Positions 40,426 to 50,841 are shown, numbered from the stretch's first letter. The stretch is DNA of 64,000 bases from Eriocheir sinensis (GCF_024679095.1 NW_026111764.1:216001-280000); one strand, 5' to 3'. Notes: a model not told the origin generated them from the letters alone. Translations and numbers: made by a program.

Positions 40426-40446
40426 GTGTATGTGTGTGTGTGTGTT

Positions 40447-40477
<31 letters not shown>

Positions 40478-40540
40478 TTGTGTGTGTGTTTAGATACCCC
40501 GACATAACAGTTGTTTTTCACAATTAAAATGTATGTTGCG

Positions 40541-40604
<64 letters not shown>

Positions 40605-40618
40605 GAAACGTAAACACT

Positions 40619-40690
<72 letters not shown>
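40426..40690. repeat. microsatellite cluster (GT)n, (GA)n, (CA)n
   Basis: Imperfect GT/TTTG repeats at 40,426-40,490, pure GA at 40,545-40,601 and pure CA at 40,621-40,690, separated by short unique pieces. Confidence 0.95.
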
Positions 40691-40692
<2 letters not shown>

Positions 40693-41100
40693 TTGCCCAA
40701 TTAACGCCACTCCATCCGTCTCTTGAGGTGCAGGTGTGTGTTTGATGAGACAGACAGGTGTAGAGGCAGGAAGACGGGCAGATAAGATGGACAATAAATA
40801 GACGAGCAATTAGACGGACAGGTACACACGCACGAACACGAACAAGATCGACGAGAAGGGGCAAAGGAAGAAGAAAAGGAAGTGGTTATACGGTAAATAG
40901 ATGAGTAATTTTGATAATAAAGGTTGGTGAGAAGGGAAGATGTGGCACACAAACAATGTATGACTAACGTAAAACATGTTGAGATGGAATATAAGAAAAT
41001 CAGAAACTCGTGCTAGAAGAAATATTGAATTAATATATAGGGTTAAACACTCGCATAGGTATATAAGTATCTATATGGAGCTTCGGCGAAATAAGCTTTA
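40691..41100. other. unassigned sequence upstream of the SINE
   Basis: Purine-rich sequence with scattered gacagac motifs. No recognisable gene or repeat. Confidence 0.5.
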
Positions 41101-41458
41101 GGGTAGGCGGTGGCTGAACTGGTAGCGTACTGGGCCCACATTCACCGCGTGATGGACGACGCGGGTTCGAATCCCCACGCTACCACCTCGGATTTTTCAG
41201 TCACCGACGAGTGAATTAAAACTACCCACATGCTGTCCTGAATATCACCCATCAACCCGGACTCTAGAGGAAGCCGTCCAAGCGAATCAAGAACGAGTTC
41301 CGGGGGGCAGCATGAGCCAATGCAAGATGGCGCCACTATAAACACTCACCTGCGCCAGGCCAGGCCCCACCTGGAAGAAGCCTTGGGCCGACCATCAGGC
41401 CCCGCCGGGAAGATGCCTACCGGCGCAATAGGCAGCAACGTAAAAAAAAAAAAAAAAA
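41101..41458 (+). mobile_element. tRNA-derived SINE, copy 1
   Basis: The 5' head resembles a tRNA gene: an A-box-like tggctgaactgg at 41,111-41,122 and a B-box-like ggttcgaatcc at 41,164-41,174. A body of about 270 bases follows, shared with copy 2 (ggcagcatgagccaatgca, gatggcgccactataaacac), then a poly(A) run at 41,442-41,458. Same-strand identity to 55,933-56,313 over the full length shows a dispersed element. The head-to-B-box spacing and lack of a normal cloverleaf argue against a functional tRNA gene. It has no coding capacity and would rely on LINE enzymes. No clear target duplication seen. Confidence 0.9.
41111..41174 (+). promoter_or_regulatory. internal Pol III promoter boxes of SINE copy 1
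   Basis: The A-box fits TRGYNNARNNGG and the B-box fits GGTTCGANNCC, 41 bases apart. This is the internal promoter layout of tRNA-derived SINEs. Confidence 0.75.
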
Positions 41459-42431
41459 GCAGAATTGAATAGCGTGTATTCCAAAGAAACGCATGGCCTG
41501 CTATATTGGGCGTTATTTATTTATTCTAGTTTTTAAAGGATCATATCAAGAATAGGCCGAGGGAGCAGGACACCTCTTGTAGCACCCACCCGCTGCTGAG
41601 GGCGCCGAGGCGCGGGTGGAAGTAATGGTGGGAAAAACGATGTGCAGGTGAATTTATAGAAATGAGGAACTAATGGGGCAGGGAGAAAGGAAGCAGGAAA
41701 AGGTCAGTAAATCAAGACTAATAAAGATGCGTATATACACAGCTTGAAAGATAAATTCTGAAGAATATAACGTTAGGTCACTTGAATCATTTATGGCTGT
41801 AAAAAAGAAAAAAAAGTAAGGAAAGGACTTTTTACTAGAAAAAAAGTAAGTAAAAAGTTAAAGTAAAAAAGTAAACCTGGAGTAAAAACTAAGGAAGTTA
41901 AATTGAAAAAAAAAAAAGAAAAAATGTAAGACTTTATTGCTGTAAATATTGAAGAAAAAAGTAAAAAAAAAAAAAAGAGAAGAAAAGAAGAAACACAATA
42001 AAAAGAAAAGTAAAAAAATGAGAAAGGCAAGAAAATTGTCACTAAGAATAAAAGAAAAAGTAAATAAAGAAAGGTAGAAAATGTCACTAACAAGAAAATA
42101 AAAGAAAAAAGGCCAACCAGCCCGAGGTGGCTCTTGTCCCTCGATCCTGCAGCAAAGAAAGGAATTTGTGTTGCTTTATTGAATTAGTGGCTGACGCTCT
42201 CTCCTCCTCCTCCCCCGCGTGCCCTTTCCCCCAATAACACCCACGAACACTCTCTCTCCCCATCCTCTTCCTTCTACCCAAGCAACTTTTTCCTTTCTCT
42301 TCCTTCCCACTTTCCTCTCGAAATTGTCTCCCAAATTTGATCACCTTTGTTGACTTTCTTCAACCACAGATTGCTCCTATCTTGTTCCCATTCGCGTATC
42401 TTCCTCCTCCTCCTCCTCCTCCTCAGTGTCA
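41459..42431. other. A-rich and mixed unassigned sequence
   Basis: From 41,780 to 42,110 it is rich in aaaaagtaa-type runs. A slightly GC-richer piece lies at 41,560-41,640. A (CTC)n run ends at about 42,424, just before the LINE fragment. No gene seen. Confidence 0.6.
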
Positions 42432-42638
42432 AAAAAAATAATGCTGACACTGTTCAGCTCGTTAGTTCGCCCACATCTTGAGTATTGCGTTCAGTTTTGG
42501 TCTCCCTATTACAGAAAAGATAATAGATAAACTCTAGAGGGTGCAGCGTTGAGCTATTAAAATGATACCTAGACTGCGAAATAAACCGTAGGAAGACAGA
42601 CTTAAAGAAATTATTCAGCTTATCAAAGCGTAGGCTAA

Positions 42639-42678
42639 AGCCCCGTTCACACTGTGCCGACTCTGGGCCACGACAACC
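42639..42678 (+). repeat. left terminal inverted repeat of the nested element
   Basis: Starts agccccgttcacactgtgcc and ends gccacgacaacc; 38 of 40 positions pair with the right end. Confidence 0.93.
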
Positions 42679-44028
42679 AGTGACTTCTGCATTTGACAAG
42701 TCGGCTCCCACGCTCCAATTTTTTTGTGGCGTCTTGGTGTCGGCTATCATGATTGCCGACTGTCTGGGACATTCGGCCAATTAATTGGCAGAATGTCTGC
42801 GACATGTTGCCAACTAGTCTTAAGACGAGTCTCAACGATCATTTTTTTTTAAATGGTGCCATGTCCACGACAAACACGAATCTGCCGACCGATTGGCCGA
42901 CAGTCGCCGACGGTCTTGACCGACAGTCTTCCAGATTGTCTGTCAACTGGTTGGCCGACTAGCTGGCCGACAGTTGCCAAGGAGTTGGCCGACGGTCTTC
43001 CTGACGGTCTTCGCGACTGTCTTGGCGGCAGCCTTGCCCTTCCTTAAAATACGGAATCGCTCTGTATTCGAGAATGAAATGTATCGTTCCGTTTTGAACC
43101 AATGCGGAGCGGTATTTGTTCCGTACGGTATTTTGTTATCTGAATGGTCATGCAGATAAAATTCAGTATCTTAAAATTGTAGTGAGCGCATTTTTCGGTA
43201 AATCTCAAAACCAGCCCGTAAAATTTGTCAAAGGTTCGTCCTAAAATACGTGTAAAATACGCGACGTAACGTCCCTCCCCCCCTCCCTCTTGCTTCCACC
43301 AGCAGCGTGCTGCGGCTGTCACTCATTGCATGCTCGAGAAATTTTAGGGATGCCACCCGTTCCTTTAAATATGGATCCATTCCGTATTGGAGAGTGAGAT
43401 GTTGCATTCCACATTTTTCTGACTTCAGGGTGGCAACCATAGTTGTGTCATTCAACACAAGAGAGATCGACGCAAAAGGAGTGCGTGTGTACTGTGCGGC
43501 TCCCAAGTTTGTGTCAGCGAAACGTAACTATGCCTAGAAGTTGTTATTGTGCTTTTGATTGCAAAATAAAAATATAAATTTCTTGATGGCGGAAGTGTTA
43601 GCCAATATTCCTGAGCCGACAGTCGTCACGAACGTCCTTCATTAAGCGAAGACTGTCGTCACGACAGTCCCTCATCATTCTTAAGAAGTCGGCAGAGACG
43701 ACTGTGCCGACAGGAAACGGTAAAAATTTGAAAAATGGCCCCGACAGTCGTCACGACTGTCTCAAGACAAGCCAGGACTGTTGACGACAGTCTTGACGAC
43801 TGCCCCCGACCTCCCTCAGACCTCAACCGGAAGTGACGGTTGGTCCAGACTCTTGCCAACTCTTGTCGTGAAAGTTTAGCATGGAATACTTTTTTGCGCT
43901 AACCCTCACGACTCCAGACTTTCGTCACGACGTCGGCGCAGCATTCGGCAACAGTCTCAAGACCTCTTTCAAGACATGTCCGACCCTTTCACATCAATAC
44001 CCAAGACCTCGTGTACCCTAGAGTAGTG

Positions 44029-44068
44029 GGTTGTCGTGGCCCAGAGTCGGCTCAATGTGAACGGGGCT
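44029..44068 (-). repeat. right terminal inverted repeat of the nested element
   Basis: Starts ggttgtcgtggc and ends gtgaacggggct, the reverse complement of the left terminus with two mismatches. Confidence 0.93.
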
Positions 44069-44607
44069 TAAGAGGTGACCTTATCGAAGTGTTTAAAATG
44101 TTCAAGGGATTCGATAACGTTAACGTTCATTATTATTTTACAGTCTTTCAATCAAATGTAACAAGAAACAATGGATACACAATAACGAGGAAGCGTTTTA
44201 ACTGAAAACACTTCTTCTTTAACCGTGTCATCACTGTATGGAATGGTCTGCCTCAAAACGTCGTCGAAAACGAAACTATTTGCACGTTCAAAAACCGACT
44301 TGACAAATATTTAGAAGCTAACCCGAACATCCGCTATTTTGCTCCGGTCTAACAGAAGGTAGTGTTAGCTTAGTTGTCGTGTATGATCTCCCTTCTATCC
44401 ATGTAAAATTCCATTGTAGTTTTTCTGTACTCATGGTATTCTTCCTTTTCATGCCAGCCACGGCTGGAGGGACTGGTGGGAGGGGAGGAGCCTTCACCTT
44501 TGCTGTCCTGTGTCTCTGACTCGTAGATTAGAGTAGATGGTAGCTACAACAAACAGTCTAGTTAGGACCAAGAGGTCTGTTGCTGTTTGCTTTTCCTTTG
44601 TACTCCC

Positions 44608-45169
44608 TTGTACTTCTTTTCCTCCTCCTCCTCCTGCTCTTTTTTTCTCCTCTTCTCCCCTCGCCACCACACTCCATATCCCTCTTGTTCTTGCTTCCCC
44701 GTCTTTTCCCACCCTCACTCCACCGTACTTCCCCTTTCTCCACGTCTCTGTCACACTCCTCCTCCCTTTCTCCCCTCGTCACCCATCCCCACTTACCTCC
44801 ATCTCTTGTCTTTCCTTATCCCACCTTACAAAACAAGCAACAAGGAAGGGCAAGGATAAATATGAGCTCCTTTTTTCGCTTCTCTTCTCATCTGCTTTCT
44901 CCTCTTTTTTTTTAACCTTTTCTCTCCTCTCTTCTCGCTTTGTCTCCTTCATCCAACCAACAAACAGGAAAAGTAGGAATAAGAAAGGAACGGGTGAAGT
45001 CAGTCTTCTCTCCTCTCTTCTCACCTTCCTGTCGCCTCTTCATCCCCTCACCTCCTCACCTTCTTCCCCTTCCTCACCCAAGAACAGGAATCATTAGGTG
45101 AACTCCAGCTCTTACACAAGAAAACCAAAACACGAACAAATAGGTGAACTCAGCGCCCCCTTCCCACTC
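44608..45169. repeat. pyrimidine-rich tract between two LINEs
   Basis: C/T-rich low-complexity sequence. No gene seen. The 5' limit of LINE-C may lie in the last 100 bases, where aggtgaactc occurs twice (45,098; 45,142). Confidence 0.7.
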
Positions 45170-46017
45170 AGTCTCGCCTGACCTCCTCAGTCTCGCCTGA
45201 CCTCCTCAGTCTCGCCTGACCTCCTCAAAGGGACGGACGTTGACCTTGCTGCTGCTGCGGCATCAAACCTTAACCTTGCTTTTCACCTCGTCTGGTGAAA
45301 CGACACTTGTTATTTTGTGTGTGAATCGACTCCGTGTGTTACATTTTAACGTCACAACTTTTGAAATCCGTTCATCCACGTTTTTAATTAACCGTTACTC
45401 AAATAGGCCCGTACGCCTTCTCAGAAATCGAACGACTAATTGTGCTTGTTTACTTGTCTTATTTAGCACCACTCAACCTAATTAATTAACGTCTAACTCA
45501 GTGCTGTGACGCGTCTAACTAGTGTTTGAAGTGTTGCGAGGATTACCTTACAGTGAGAGGACTTCCCTGCTGAGCTGAGCGGTTAAGTTATATATCGACT
45601 TTTTTTGTGTTTCCTGTCTTTCCTCAGTAGGATTACAACTACACGACCTAACACAGCACCCAGTGAAAGACAGTGAGCTTCTTGTGTCTAACTAACGTAG
45701 AAAATCTGTCACTAACGTAGAAGTACAAAGCTTGACCCGTATACCAGCACACCTGTTTTGAAAAGGAGGAAAAGTTTAATCCCCCAGAGAATTTTAATCC
45801 CGGAGGGAAAACACGTGTGGGCCCTCATAGACGCCACACCTCAAACTCTCCCGCGTGACTCGACCGATTTAAAGCCGCCTCCCTTCAGGTGTTCACCTTA
45901 GTCCACGCGGATACAAAATTCATCTTAACTGTAAAGCACACAGTTATATCGTCTTGCAACAGTAAATAAAAATAATAAAAAAAATAAATAAAAAAAAAAA
46001 AAAAAAAAGAAGTAATC
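45170..46017 (+). promoter_or_regulatory. LINE-C 5' UTR / presumed internal promoter region
   Basis: Non-coding lead-in to ORF1. It begins with three copies of a 19-bp repeat (core cagtctcgcctgacctcct) at about 45,168-45,226 and contains two ctaacgtagaa motifs near 45,691 and 45,713. It ends in an A-rich run (about 45,960-46,010) just before the ORF1 ATG at 46,018. Tandem repeats at the 5' end are common in LINE promoters. No promoter element is directly demonstrable. Confidence 0.5.
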
Positions 46018-47634
46018 ATGCCGTCCAACTATTTCAATTGCTGTAATTGTTCAAAGAAATATGCTGCGATTCACTACCAAACCAGCGACTCGATGTGTAG
46101 GTACTGTGTCTTAGACTTACGTATTCAGGCACTACAAACAACCAACGAGGATCTACAACGCTCCAATGCGTTGCTCTGGGACACCATGATGGCCTTCCCT
46201 CAACTCCCTACTCCTCCTTCTTCTTCTTCTTCTTTCCCCGCCCTTCCTACTCCAGCTTCCTCCTCCTCAAACTCATATTCTGACGTTCTGACCCACTACA
46301 TACCCTCCTCCTCCTCCTCTGCCTCGCCTGAACCCGCCTCCATCCTTACTATTCCTTCCGCCCCATCCACCTCCCTTGCTACCTCATCCACTCCCACTCC
46401 CTCTTCTCCCTCCACCACCCTTTGACTCCTCCCTATCCTCATCACCACTCCATCTTCCCCTTCCACCTCCAACACGAACTCAACCGCCTCGCCTCAACCT
46501 AATTCCTGCCCCTGCCAACGCCTGCCCCCGTCGCCCCCCATCATCCCATCCATCATCCCATCCACCCCCCCATCCACTTCCCCCACTCCCTCCCTCTCTT
46601 CTCCCTCCTTTCCTCTCCCCTCATCATCCTCATCCTCCATCTTCCCTTCCCACCACGATCTCCTCTGCCACGCCTGAATCCGCCGCCACCCTTACCATTC
46701 CTTCTACTCCATCCACCTCCCTTCCTACCCCATCCACCTCCATCCACAGTACCACTCCCTTTCTCCCGCTCTCCTTCCTCTCCTCCAACACCCTTGACTC
46801 CTCCCCTATCCTCATCACCACTCCATCCTCCACTTCCACCTCCAACACGAACTCAACCTCCGCCTCCTCCACTTCTGATACCACATCTCCCTCCATCCAC
46901 ACCTCACCCTCCACCTTTCCCAACCACCCACTACTATCACCACCACCACTTCCAAACCCACCTTAGCCCGCGCTCCCGCTTGTACCTCGCGCCCTTCCAG
47001 AAGAAATCACAAGACCATTCTACCAGCTGTCACTTGTACGAACCAGACGCTGTTTCCTGGTATGGGCAAACTAACGACTAGAGTCAATTTAGTTGGCGAC
47101 AGGGTGGTGAGAGGCCAACTTACAGTTTTGTGGTCGGAATACGTTGACACGGCAGCGCTTCTGTATCCCCGAGCCAAACTGGACGATATTGAATCAGCTG
47201 TCGATGCAGTTTCAGTAAATGCGAAGGACGACACAGTGTATCTGATCCATGCGGGAACCAACGACCTTCAGTCAACTCAAATTCAGGACCTGTTAGCAAA
47301 ATACCGTCAAGTCATTCGGAAATACAAGACCAAGTACCCTCACAGCATCGTCTCTGGAATTCTACCGAGAGTCAATACGTTCGCCGGATACAACAACAGT
47401 AAAGCGTACGGCGTCAACACTAGTCTAAAGCAGTTATGTAACGATGAAGGCGTAGGGTTCACGAACGCATGGCATCACTTCAACCAGCGCCCAGATTTGT
47501 TTTGGGAGGACGGACTCCACTTGAACGAGGTTGGTTCGGCGCGGCTAGGAAGGCTCCTGAACGATGCAGTTGAAAGCTTCTCGAAAAGCTATTCAAAAAA
47601 CTGGAGGCGAGGGCAAGGCAAAGGCAACCCTTGA
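46018..47634 (+). pseudogene. LINE-C ORF1: zinc-knuckle, leucine zipper and SGNH esterase
   Basis: The N-terminal 135 codons start MPSNYFNCCNC. Cys8/9, Cys11, Cys27 and Cys30 form a CxxC...CxxC-like knuckle, and Leu32, 39, 46 and 53 are spaced by seven, a leucine zipper for self-association. A long Ser/Pro/Thr linker follows, containing an internal duplication (about 46,320-46,480 and 46,672-46,860). The first unit has an extra T at about 46,424 (acccttTgactcc versus acccttgactcc) that causes a stop. The frame returns before 47,062, where the esterase domain runs to TGA at 47,632-47,634 with HAGTND and DGLHLNEVGSARLGRLL. Block I reads VGDRVVRGQL, so the catalytic Ser of GDS is Arg. Its role would be RNA binding/chaperoning by CR1-family analogy. 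Confidence 0.85.
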
Positions 47635-48624
47635 TCAACCGAACCGTAGCGTCGATGCGGCTTGCAAGAAACTGTGTAACCAACGACGCCTCCGACAAGC
47701 GAACTCATTCAACACGACGCGGCCAAACCAGTAGTCACATTTCCATTTTGTACACAAATGCACGCAGTCTATTACCCAAAAAGGACGAAATTAGGGCGTA
47801 TATTGCAACTGAGAAACCAGATGTGGTAGCCATCACAGAGACTTGGGCCAACTCTGCACATCTAGTATCTGAACTGTCATTTCCCGGGTACGAAAGCTTC
47901 CAAAAAAATCGAATGCACAAGAAAGGAGGAGGAGTAATTTGCTACGTAAAAAGTACGCTCCCTGCCATAAAAATAGACAAACAGGACGCAGAGAATTACG
48001 ACTCCGTCTATGTGGAAATAACTGCGAATAATAAGAAACTAACACTTGCGACCGTATAAGTACAGGCCTCCAAAACAACAAGCAGCCGATGACACTGCCC
48101 TGTACGAAGAGCTTCACTCTTTAACACAAAGTAAACAAGCAATAATAATTGGGGACTTTAATTGCCCTAACATTGACTGGGGACAATTGACTGGAGATCA
48201 AGAGGGTAACAGGCTTATAGAAATGGTGGAGGATTCGTTCCTCACTCAAGTTGTAACTCAACCAACAAGAGAAAACAATCTGCTGGATCTGGTATTAGTA
48301 AGCGACCCCGACCTCATTCGCGACTGTGAAGTTGGTGAAAAAATTAACGGTTGCGATCACCACTTAATCCGTTTCAATGTCAACATAAGTCACAAACTCG
48401 TAGACAATCCGTCAGTGATACCAGACTACAAAAAAGCAAATTTCAACCTAGCCCGTGAGCTGCTTCCCTCTGCGACCTGGGACCAACTTCACCTTACCGA
48501 CAATACAATCGACAACGTGTGGAACAACTTCAAAGATAAGCTTTTGGGAGTAGAAAAGGATACAGTGCCGACGAAACCCAGGCGAGTAAATGGTGCCGTA
48601 GATCCCCCGTGGATGACCAGATAA
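47631..48624 (+). pseudogene. LINE-C ORF2 endonuclease domain with a frameshift
   Basis: An AP-like endonuclease that would nick the target. The first part (to the TAA at 48,057-48,059) has LYTNARSLLPKKDEI, ITETWAN and KKGGGVICYVKS. A four-base surplus near 48,055 (gtataagtacagg where gtatacagg is expected) throws the frame. The remainder (frame of 48,046-48,624) has YRPPKQQ, IIIGDFNCPNIDWG, QPTRENNLLDLVLVS and CDHHLIRFNV, then the connector VIPDYKKANF. All active-site motifs are therefore present across two frames. The first ATG is at 47,655, just after the ORF1 stop, so the ORFs are almost abutting. A stop at 48,624 separates this from the RT frame. Confidence 0.87.
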
Positions 48625-48688
48625 ATATAAAGCGCGGTAAACTTAAAAAAGGAATTATAACCTAATGAAATAGAATGACACGCCCTAA

Positions 48689-50515
48689 GCCCGTACTCAG
48701 TTCCACTACAGCCTCAGAGCTTGTCGCACCCTTTTTCGGAGTAGTAAACGCAACTACGAAAAACAAATAGCGCGTGACATCAAGACAAACTCAAAAAAAT
48801 TCTTCACATACATCAGATCGAAAAAGAAAGTAAAATCCAATATTGGTCCCCTGACAGACGAGACTGGAGCTGCAACTCAGGACAGTAAACAGATGGCCAG
48901 AATCCTCAACAGTAACTTCGCATCCGTATTCACAGACGAGAACATCGAAACCGTGCCCGAGAACCCTGACCCGCCGAGGGGAATCACGCCCCTGAAAATT
49001 GACTCAATATGCGACCAAGAAGTTAAAAAGTATTTGGATAAACTCGACACGAACAAGTCAACAGGACCTGACGGTTTGTCCCCGCGGTTATTAAAAGAGC
49101 TTAAACAACAAATACTTCAGCCACTCACTAACATATTCAACCAGTCTGTTCAATTGAAAAAGGTCCCGGAAGACTGGAAGATGGCGAACGTAACACCAAT
49201 TTTCAAAAAAGGAGACAAAAGCGTTGCATTAAACTACAGGCCCATAAGTTTGACATCAGTGGCAGGAAAAATACTCGAAAAGATTATTAGAGACAAACTT
49301 GTTAAGTTTCTAGAAGACAATAATGTAATCTCCGACACCCAGCATGGCTTCAGAAACAAGCGCTCCTGCCTAACGAATTTATTAGACTTCTTCCAAGGTA
49401 TATATAAGAACTGGGATGCCCACATCCCCAGTGATGTTATATACCTGGACTTTCAGAAAGCCTTCGACAAGGTACCGCACGAGCGACTCCTTAAGAAACT
49501 GCACTCGGCGGGCATTGGAGCCAATCTGATCGCGTGGATAAGAGATTGGCTCACCGACAGAAAACAACGAGTACTACTCAACGGACAGCCTTCCGATTGG
49601 CTTCCAGTCACTAGTGGAGTTCCTCAAGGGTCAGTGCTGGGACCCATTCTCTTCATCATATATATCAACGACCTCGAATCAGGACTGAAATCCACAATAT
49701 CGAAATTTGCTGATGACACTAAGGTGGGGGGAAAGGCCCTCACAAAGACCGACTGCGAAATCATTCAGAAAGACCTCAATCACATTATCGAATGGTCGGA
49801 AAAATGGCAAATGTCCTTTAATGTTGACAAATGCAAAGTCATGCACATTGGGTCCAGAAATAGTAACCACACATACATCATGAATGGGAGACCTCTGCAA
49901 GCGATGCAGGAGGAAAAGGATCTTGGAGTCACTATCAGCAGTGACCTGAAACACGCGAATCACTGTAAAAAAGCATACAACAAAGCCAACACTATGCTCG
50001 GGTTCATAGCGAGGAACTTCGAGTGTAAAACGCCAGACGTGATGCTATCCTTGTATAATTCCATGGTAAGACCGCACCTCGAGTATGCAGTACAGTTCTG
50101 GTCTCCTAATTACAGAAAGGACATTGATTTACTGGAAAGGATTCAACGACGCGCCACGAAAATGATACCAACCTTAAGGGCTCAACCGTACGAGGAACGA
50201 CTCAAGCGACTCAATCTCTTTACATTAGAAAAAAGACGCCTACGAGGAGATATGATTCAAGTCTTCAAGTATCTGAAAAAATTCAATAACGTCGATTACT
50301 CCAATTTCTTTGAATTGCAAACCAACCTAAGAACTAGAAATAACGGATTACCCATTCAGTCTAGTCGATGTAACACAGACATCGGAAGGAGTTTCTTTTC
50401 AAACCGAGTCATCCGTCACTGGAACAATCTTCCTTCAGAAGTAGTAAATGCGAATACTATCAACTCCTTCAAATATAGAATCGACCGTCACTTCGCTGCG
50501 TCGGGAGTAAACTGA
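48689..50515 (+). CDS. LINE-C ORF2, reverse transcriptase region
   Basis: The frame is open from 48,689; the first ATG is at 48,893 (540 codons to the stop). Before that ATG the connector reads RSSKRNYEKQIARDIKTNS and KVKSNIGPLTDE. Counting from it: YRPISL at 115-120, palm motif YLDFQKAFDKVPH from 184, SGVPQGSVLGP 241-251, catalytic FADD 272-275. The C-terminal region shows RPHLEYAVQFWSPNYRKDID and KRRLRGDMIQVFK. All RT landmarks are intact with no internal stop, so the RT itself may have been under selection until recently. It is cut off from its endonuclease by a degraded joint at 48,625-48,688 that contains stops in every frame used. CR1/L2-type assignment rests on the ORF1 esterase and these motifs. 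Confidence 0.92.
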   Translation, partial: ARTQFHYSLRACRTLFRSSKRNYEKQIARDIKTNSKKFFTYIRSKKKVKSNIGPLTDETGAATQDSKQMARILNSNFASVFTDENIETVPENPDPPRGITPLKIDSICDQEVKKYLDKLDTNKSTGPDGLSPRLLKELKQQILQPLTNIFNQSVQLKKVPEDWKMANVTPIFKKGDKSVALNYRPISLTSVAGKILEKIIRDKLVKFLEDNNVISDTQHGFRNKRSCLTNLLDFFQGIYKNWDAHIPSDVIYLDFQKAFDKVPHERLLKKLHSAGIGANLIAWIRDWLTDRKQRVLLNGQPSDWLPVTSGVPQGSVLGPILFIIYINDLESGLKSTISKFADDTKVGGKALTKTDCEIIQKDLNHIIEWSEKWQMSFNVDKCKVMHIGSRNSNHTYIMNGRPLQAMQEEKDLGVTISSDLKHANHCKKAYNKANTMLGFIARNFECKTPDVMLSLYNSMVRPHLEYAVQFWSPNYRKDIDLLERIQRRATKMIPTLRAQPYEERLKRLNLFTLEKRRLRGDMIQVFKYLKKFNNVDYSNFFELQTNLRTRNNGLPIQSSRCNTDIGRSFFSNRVIRHWNNLPSEVVNANTINSFKYRIDRHFAASGVN

Positions 50516-50705
50516 ATATTGAGTTGCTTTCATCTGCTCCTCAATATCGAGGCGCTTTCATCTACTCCTCAATGTCGAGGTGCTTTCATCTGCTCCCCAG
50601 GCCCCAGGCTGTCGAGCAGATTAAATCACCCAACCGGGCGACCTCGTAATGAGCCAATAGGCTTTCTGTTGCCTGCATATCCATGTTTCCATGTTTCCAT
50701 GTTTC
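50516..50705 (+). other. LINE-C 3' UTR with tandem short repeats
   Basis: Three direct repeats of gctttcatctgctcctcaat(a/g) type at 50,525-50,597 follow the RT stop. The end consists of catgtttc units (50,682-50,705), the short tail repeat expected at the 3' terminus of a CR1-like LINE. Confidence 0.8.
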
Positions 50706-50841
50706 TTGTCCCCGAGCTGCCTGACGCCGCAGGTGAGGTTGGCCGGGATGCCCACAGGTGTGGTGACCTCGACGGACGTGGGCAGGAAGTAAGGACAGGT
50801 GGGACACAGCTGATCCGCCGCCAGGGTTCTGTGGGCGGCAC
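50706..50841 (-). CDS. Dpr-like Ig-domain exon, partial
   Basis: On the minus strand a polypyrimidine tract and ccgcag acceptor (50,850-50,842) precede an open 136-base segment. In the 44-codon frame it reads ADQLCPTCPYFLPTSVEV, then TPVGIPANLTCGVRQLGDK. The pattern PYF...VGxxAxLxCxVxxLGDK is the start of the first Ig domain in arthropod Dpr (defective proboscis extension response) cell-surface proteins, which pair with DIP proteins in neuronal wiring. The next expected segment (VSWIRxRD) and a GT donor are missing. The sequence runs straight into the LINE-C 3' tail after the first two bases of the Lys codon. It is either an exon hit by the LINE or a duplicated fragment. The family call is moderately sure, since it rests on about 35 residues. 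Confidence 0.6.

Larger units (their letters stand above)
42639..44068. mobile_element. non-autonomous PIF/Harbinger-like TIR element nested in LINE-B
   Basis: The 40-base terminal inverted repeats (42,639-42,678; 44,029-44,068), beginning agccccgttcacac, match at 38 of 40 positions. The flanks are TAA at 42,636-42,638 and TAA at 44,069-44,071, and removing one copy plus the element restores the LINE reading frame (AGGC-TAA-GAGG). A 3-bp TWA duplication is the hallmark of PIF/Harbinger integration, so that superfamily is the best guess. No transposase or Myb-like ORF is present. The interior is full of variants of gccgacagtc and its complement, plus a direct repeat (43,047 and 43,364). Confidence 0.87.
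42432..44607 (+). mobile_element. 5'-truncated CR1-like LINE 3' fragment, split by a TIR element (LINE-B)
   Basis: Left part 42,432-42,638 translates, with stops and a frameshift, as the RT thumb ([17 protein letters not shown], then KMIPRLRN). Right part 44,072-44,355 continues exactly (RRLRGDLIEVFKMFKG across the joint, then FNRVITVWNGLP and FKNRLDKYLEAN) to a TAA stop. A 3' UTR with a ctttgtactccc tail follows. The UTR matches LINE-A, so it is the same family. The coding part has several in-frame stops, so this is an old, dead copy. The 1,430-base insertion was later than the LINE. Confidence 0.9.
45170..50705 (+). mobile_element. near full-length CR1-like LINE retrotransposon with frameshifts (LINE-C)
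   Basis: In order: a 5' region with three 19-bp repeats, ORF1 (zinc-knuckle, leucine zipper, Pro/Ser linker, esterase), ORF2 (endonuclease then RT), and a short 3' UTR ending in catgtttc repeats at 50,682-50,705. ORF1 and ORF2 meet at 47,631-47,655. The length of about 5.5 kb fits a complete CR1-type element, though the exact 5' end cannot be fixed. At least two compensating frameshifts in the ORF1 linker, one in the endonuclease and one in the connector make it non-functional. Its 3' tail type differs from LINE-A/B, so it is a separate family. Confidence 0.88.

Noticed and set aside
41101..41190. Possible functional tRNA gene (also 55,933-56,022)
   Set aside because: A and B boxes are present, but no proper cloverleaf or acceptor pairing is evident, and the same 360-base unit with poly(A) occurs twice, so it is a SINE head.
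42753..43537. Short ORFs inside the nested TIR element as a transposase
   Set aside because: All under 95 codons, on mixed strands, built from gccgacagtc-type repeats, with no DDE-type or Myb-like motif visible.
46376..46966. 196-codon Pro/Ser/Leu-rich ORF as a separate gene
   Set aside because: It is the frameshifted linker part of LINE-C ORF1, lying between its zipper and esterase regions.
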